From Lethocerus indicus (Eukaryota > Arthropoda > Insecta > Hemiptera > Belostomatidae), in NCBI GenBank assembly GCA_019843655.1, contig JACDQD010000002.1, forward strand, positions 18,995,154 to 19,059,153: a stretch of DNA of 64,000 nt. Direction: 5' to 3'. Of this stretch, positions 61,601 to 64,000 are shown in pieces (the stretch's first letter is position 1; each line of letters begins with the position of its first letter). The translations under genes and the position numbers were made by a program. The notes beneath the pieces are model-generated. The model saw nothing but the letters and a program-made list of their open reading frames with translations. It did not search any database and was not told the DNA's origin.

Positions 61601-63422
61601 ATTCATTTTGGTTATGTAATTTATAACAAAATTAGTTTAATTTAAGATGATTAAGTTCATTTTTTATAGAAAGTATTTATAGTGAATGATTTATTGTTTT
61701 AGGATATTGCTGTAATGGATAAGAAAATTGGAAAACGAATAGATGTTGAAAGTGGACAGCTAAACCTACCAGTTAATGGTAAAGTAACACCTGTTTTTGG
61801 TGAGTTTTCAAGGAAAGTTAACTTGTTCAACAAATTATGTATGCAATGAAACATAAATAAACATATATTTGTGTACTTATGAAATTTATTGAGTAGAATT
61901 TCTTTGTTAGAAAGTTATGCAACAAACTTTATCAGTATAGTAAAACTTATAGAAGTACGTTATGTAGTTATAGATGTAGTTCTTTTGTGACATTTAAATT
62001 ATTTAGCTATAATGTAATTTTCTTTATTTTATAGGCCTTTCACCTAACAGCAGTGCAGTACCTCTGATAAAAGAGAAACCTATGGAAACTATGGTAAGGT
62101 TCTCAAATCAACATTTATATGAAATAAAATCTTTTTAAATAAACTTTTTACGACTTGAAATTGTATAACCAAGTGTCATGGTCAAGGGGGGAAGTGTTGG
62201 CAAAGTAAAATTATTCATTCTGATTCATAGCAGATGGATGTGAGAAAAGTGGAAGAAGAGAGGCCAGAAATATTCCGTGTTTTCTCTTTCCTCCAATTAT
62301 TGACTGCAACTTTTGGTTCATTTGCGCATGGTGGAAATGATGTCAGGTATTTGTTATGCCGGGATCAAGTTATCCTCTAATAAGTTATCATACATTTTTT
62401 TATTAAAATAGAAACAATCATCAGTGTGCATTGATTTTGCATCAAATTTCAGTAATGCTATTGGACCACTGATCGCGGTGTATCTCATATATATGGAAGG
62501 AAATGTCTTACAGAAGTCTGAAACTCCGTTATTTATTTTGGTTTATGGGGGATTGGGTATTGCTGTTGGGCTCTGGATATGGGGACGAAGAGTTATCAAG
62601 ACAATAGGTGAAGATTTGACTAAAATAACGGCTTCCACGTAAGTAATTTTGCTATTTAACAATTCTTGATTCTTTTGTGTTTGCAAATTCTATTTATACA
62701 ATTTTCTGATATATTTGAATGATATTTCAATCAGTTTTTCACATTGGTTGTTTCTTGATAATTATGGGTAATGGATTGCCCACCTAAATCAAGAGTCATT
62801 TGGATTGGAATATAGCATAGCAAGCCCCTTATGTTCAGCAAAATATTGTCATTCTTTCCAAGTGATGTACTTATTGTAAATATTAAATCTATTGTACGTA
62901 ATATTTCTTACAACACATTGTAAATTGTTGTTGTTTTTTATTGCAGAGGGTTCACAATTGAGATAGGTGCAGCACTTACAGTTTTGATAGCATCAAAAAT
63001 TGGGATACCAATTAGCACAACTCATTGCAAGGTTGGTTCTGTTGTCTTCGTTGGCTGGGTGAGCTCTTCCTCTTCTGGTGTTGACTGGGCACTCTTCAGG
63101 TATAATCAATCACTGTTTATACATTCAGTTAATGTATTAAATTTGTCTTTATGATAACTGTTGAAAATAATAATGCTTAATGATTTTGTGTGTGTACATA
63201 GGTATCTGAAAAAATGTATGCACACTCGAATAGCTGTTCCATATGCCCTTTTAAAAAAAAAATTAAGATTTATATAAATATGAATGCTTATTATGAAAGC
63301 TCATTCACGTGTGTCATATTTCTTATTTTAGGAATATAATCTCAGCATGGGTGGTAACAGTTCCTGTTGCCGGATTACTCAGTGCAGGATTCATGGCTGC
63401 TGTTCGACCTTTTGTTATATGA
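52025..63422 (+). CDS. Sodium-dependent phosphate transporter, SLC20/PiT family, complete, 13 coding exons
   Basis: Plasma-membrane Na+/inorganic phosphate symporter. Exons: 52025-52217, 58799-58897, 59124-59267, 59406-59588, 59924-60043, 61089-61145, 61402-61544, 61703-61799, 62035-62093, 62234-62346, 62453-62638, 62947-63099, 63332-63422. All junctions are GT-AG and in phase; the total is 1,638 nt, or 545 aa (human PiT-1/2 are about 650-680, mainly because of a longer central loop). The family's inverted duplication is plain: [11 protein letters not shown] (27-37) pairs with GGNDVSNAIGP (398-408), and [11 protein letters not shown] (113-123) pairs with [10 protein letters not shown] (486-495). 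A hydrophilic cytoplasmic loop spans about 246-378. The rest is hydrophobic helices, ending RPFVI. Exon 1 is CpG-rich and the others CpG-poor. Orthologous to Drosophila NaPi-III by family; one-to-one orthology not tested. Confidence 0.97.
52652..52717. repeat. Compound (AC)n-(AG)n microsatellite
   Basis: About ten AC units (52652-52672) run directly into about 22 GA units (to 52717) in PiT intron 1. Confidence 0.98.
57190..57220 (+). repeat. Dispersed CTGACGATGGC...GAAACCGG motif, copy 4 (most diverged)
   Basis: Reads CTACCGACGATGGCGAAAAG then CCCACACCG. The 5' half matches the other three copies and the 3' half is degenerate. Confidence 0.4.
57826..58110 (+). repeat. Local duplication of about 75-85 bp spanning the composition boundary
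   Basis: Segments at about 57829-57925 and 58021-58110 align: both contain ATAAATACC, then CCAATATAAATT and AAGTGCATTG in the same order and spacing. The left copy is GC- and CpG-richer; many differences are C to T or G to A toward the right copy. Confidence 0.55.
58636..58680. repeat. (TA)22 microsatellite
   Basis: Uninterrupted TA tract of 45 bases about 120 bp before PiT exon 2. Confidence 0.97.
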
Positions 63423-64000
63423 AATTTATCTTTCATTTTGAACGTTTATTTCATATTTAGTATGTTCCTACAATATGATCATTCTTTGATAACTTGATTT
63501 TTCTATTGACCAACTGTTTTCCATTGTTTGAATCTATGCCATTGTGAGCATTGTCAATTAATTGAATTACAGTTTTATACTAAAATTATTTTTTAATGGA
63601 ATGCGTATTTTTGTTACTCTATAGTAACAAGAGAACAGATAAAAATCACAACAAGTGGGGTGTAAGAAGCTGCCTCTTTTAGTTTTTATAAATGATAAAA
63701 GAAATATTGACCAAAGAAACTGCAGAAAATATTTTTTAATTTCATACAGAAAATCATGATATTGAATTCTGGTGAGCATCTTTTATATTGTTTATGGAAA
63801 ATCCTTTTGTATTTATTTGAAATAGTGTATGTAAGAGGTATTGATTTGTTTAAATAAGTCAGGCAGGGAATAGTTGTTTTTATTATTTCCATAATTTTTT
63901 CCATATCATAAAATATAAATGAAAGCTATGTAATAGCAGTTAGAAATAGTAATTTTCTAATTTATAAATGGTCATTAAATCTTTTGTTAGATATTATGTA
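63423..64000 (+). other. PiT 3' untranslated region (at least in part)
   Basis: AT-rich, CpG-poor sequence after the TGA. No unambiguous AATAAA is visible before the window ends; ATTAAA near 63974 is a possible signal. Open frames on the minus strand (63904-63567) look like chance frames in AT-rich DNA. Confidence 0.6.

Overview
This window is animal nuclear DNA. Its genes are built of many short exons with GT-AG introns, and it contains an importin-beta, a motile-cilium protein, a RING-CH membrane E3 ligase and an SLC20 phosphate transporter. The protein style, intron sizes and mosaic CpG content suggest an arthropod, probably an insect with gene-body methylation. That last step is inference; no sequence here names the species.

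Layout, left to right. (1) 1-1223, minus strand: the 3' part of an unrecognised Asn/Ser/Lys-rich gene that runs off the left edge, with an uninterrupted exon of 338 codons. (2) 3319-12015, minus: a complete importin-5 (IPO5/karyopherin beta-3) gene, 23 coding exons, 1,099 aa. (3) 12016-12376: a 361-bp divergent promoter. (4) 12377-13952, plus: complete CFAP300 (dynein-arm assembly factor), six exons, 263 aa. (5) About 14.2-29.7 kb: no gene recognised. The stretch is CpG-rich, with a CpG-dense promoter-like block at 15.4-16.3 kb, dinucleotide repeats and SINE-like relics. (6) 29716-33553, plus: a three-exon MARCH-type RING-CH E3 ligase, 220 aa, whose zinc-binding domain is split between two exons 1.8 kb apart. 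(7) 33.6-51.6 kb: no gene recognised. It holds two copies, in opposite orientation, of a dispersed foldback-like repeat, a dispersed short motif, and long CT tracts. (8) 52025-63422, plus: a complete SLC20/PiT sodium-phosphate cotransporter, 13 coding exons, 545 aa, with a 6.6-kb first intron.

The clearest large-scale structure is compositional. The IPO5/CFAP300 block and PiT exons 2-13 are AT-rich and nearly free of CpG. The block between about 14.2 and 58 kb, including the whole MARCH gene and the first PiT exon, is CpG-rich. The right boundary falls inside PiT intron 1, about 0.9 kb before exon 2. This fits germline gene-body methylation starting downstream of the first exon.

The genes do not form one pathway: nuclear import, ciliary dynein assembly, ubiquitin ligation at membranes and phosphate uptake. 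The only functional linkage visible is the shared IPO5/CFAP300 promoter interval. I found no evidence of a new defence or enzymatic system.
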